From Carallia brachiata (Eukaryota; Streptophyta; Magnoliopsida; Malpighiales; Rhizophoraceae): a stretch of 64,000 nucleotides of DNA. Where the stretch lies: NCBI GenBank assembly GCA_021464245.1, contig JADCRB010000098.1:248001-312000 (forward strand), read 5' to 3'. The notes under the pieces were generated by a model. It saw only the letters and a list, made by a program, of their open reading frames with translations. It was not told the origin of the DNA and did not search any database. A program made the position numbers and the translations under genes. Position 1 is the stretch's first letter, and each line of letters starts with the position of its first letter. Shown here one piece after another: positions 63,287 through 64,000 of the stretch.

Positions 63287-64000
63287 ATGGGTGCCATTTC
63301 TTTTTCTTCTTCGAAATTAGTTTTGATTCTTCTTCTTCTTCTTCTTCTTCGTAAATGTTTGAAGGCAGCTGGTGATGGGAATGCAGCAGTTGGGACTAAA
63401 AGAGAAGCTCTTGAAATAATCATAGGCGGAGGAGGTGAACCATCCCCTGCTCCCTCCCCTGAATATCCTGAATGTCCACCTCCTCCTCCACCTCCCGAAC
63501 CCGAGTGTCCTCCTCCTCCGCCACCTCCACCCCCGCCCCCACCTCCGCCGCCTCCTCCTCCTCCTCCACCTCCGCCTCCTCCACCTCCGCCTCCTCCATC
63601 CCCAATGCCGCCACGTCCACGGCCTCCACCTTCCCCACGGCCGCCACCGCCACCGACAACACTTCCGCCTAATCTTGTGAGGGATTTCAAGACAATCCAG
63701 AAATTCAAGTTAACTATAGAGACAGACCCACAAAAAATTACAAATTCATGGAGGGGAAAGAATGTCTGCAAGTACAAAGGCTTTAAATGCACGACTGCGC
63801 CTGACCTGAAGGTGACAGCTCTCGCCGCGGCAGACTTCAACCTCTACAACTTCTTTGGCCGGAACCTAAAGATCGAGGGCCTCGTCGACGAGTTAAAGGA
63901 CTTGGCCATCTTCCACGTAAACTCCAACAATTTCTCAGGTCCGATTCCCAAAGGTATCGACAAAATCCGATTCTTATACGAGTTTGACCTCAGCAACAAC
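63287..64000 (+). CDS. Proline-rich LRR protein, At4g06744-like (5' part, runs off the right edge)
   Basis: 238 codons are visible with no stop. It has a signal peptide (about 1-27, a run of Leu), AAVGTKREALEIIIGGGGE, then a Pro-rich region with 30 consecutive prolines at about residues 77-106 and further PPRPRPPP units. The LRR N-terminal cap follows (NLVRDFKTIQKFK, NSWRGKNVCKYKGFKC, VTALAAADFN), then the start of the LRRs (LVDELKDLAIFHVNSNNFSGPIPKGI, FLYEFDLSNN). This is the extracellular LRR family typified by Arabidopsis At4g06744, related to leucine-rich-repeat extensins; the Pro run suggests a cell-wall location. There is no SP4/5 extensin glycosylation pattern in the visible part. The start ATG matches that of the truncated paralogue at 59520. 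Confidence 0.9.
   Translation, partial: MGAISFSSSKLVLILLLLLLLRKCLKAAGDGNAAVGTKREALEIIIGGGGEPSPAPSPEYPECPPPPPPPEPECPPPPPPPPPPPPPPPPPPPPPPPPPPPPPPSPMPPRPRPPPSPRPPPPPTTLPPNLVRDFKTIQKFKLTIETDPQKITNSWRGKNVCKYKGFKCTTAPDLKVTALAAADFNLYNFFGRNLKIEGLVDELKDLAIFHVNSNNFSGPIPKGIDKIRFLYEFDLSNN

Noticed and set aside
63004..63840. 278-codon minus-strand ORF rich in glycine
   Set aside because: It is the antisense shadow of the proline-coding region of the LRR gene; CCN codons read as GGN on the other strand.

Overview
The window is nuclear DNA of a flowering plant, probably a woody eudicot; I cannot name the species. The evidence is AT-rich intergenic DNA full of homopolymers and short foldback elements, U-rich GT-AG introns (plus one GC-AG intron), and plant-specific genes: a plant PTEN2, a D3 cyclin, a granulin-bearing RD21 protease and an At4g06744-type LRR protein. 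All genes look like ordinary host genes. I see no rRNA, convincing tRNA, CRISPR array, virus, or intact autonomous transposon.

Layout: (1) 1-5.2 kb, repeat-rich, with a possible gene start at the left edge running leftward. (2) 5.3-6.4 kb (-), an intronless secreted LRR protein. (3) 8.3-11.2 kb (+), a six-exon cyclase/kynurenine-formamidase-like gene with an apparent one-base frameshift right after its ATG. (4) 12.06-12.54 kb (-), a small plant protein of unknown function. (5) 14.3-17.4 kb (+), RNA polymerase II subunit 3 (NRPB3) behind a long GA tract. (6) 17.4-27 kb, intergenic, with a dead LINE RNase H fragment. (7) 27.0-28.6 kb (-), cyclin D3. (8) 28.7-36.8 kb, intergenic. (9) 36.9-39.4 kb (-), a C2-domain protein with a Pro/Tyr-rich tail. 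(10) 41.5-46.0 kb (-), PTEN2 phosphatase in 12 coding exons. (11) 48.5-51.3 kb (-), an RD21-type cysteine protease with a frameshift in exon 1. (12) 51.3-64 kb, a region shaped by duplication: a 0.6 kb and a 2.4 kb direct repeat, a young SINE, a truncated LRR gene and, at the right edge, the start of an apparently intact paralogue.

The genes are independent single-copy housekeeping or signalling genes; nothing suggests a cluster or shared pathway.

The most unusual signal is scattered through the non-coding DNA. At least a dozen tiny insertions (about 7-45 nt) each consist of a short leader, usually ending in C, and an A-run, and each is flanked by a 10-18 bp direct repeat that looks like a target-site duplication. 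Two have a matching empty site in a duplicated copy within the window. They look like extremely 5'-truncated products of LINE-type target-primed reverse transcription. A full SINE with an 18-bp duplication at 53.6-53.8 kb shows that such machinery has acted here.
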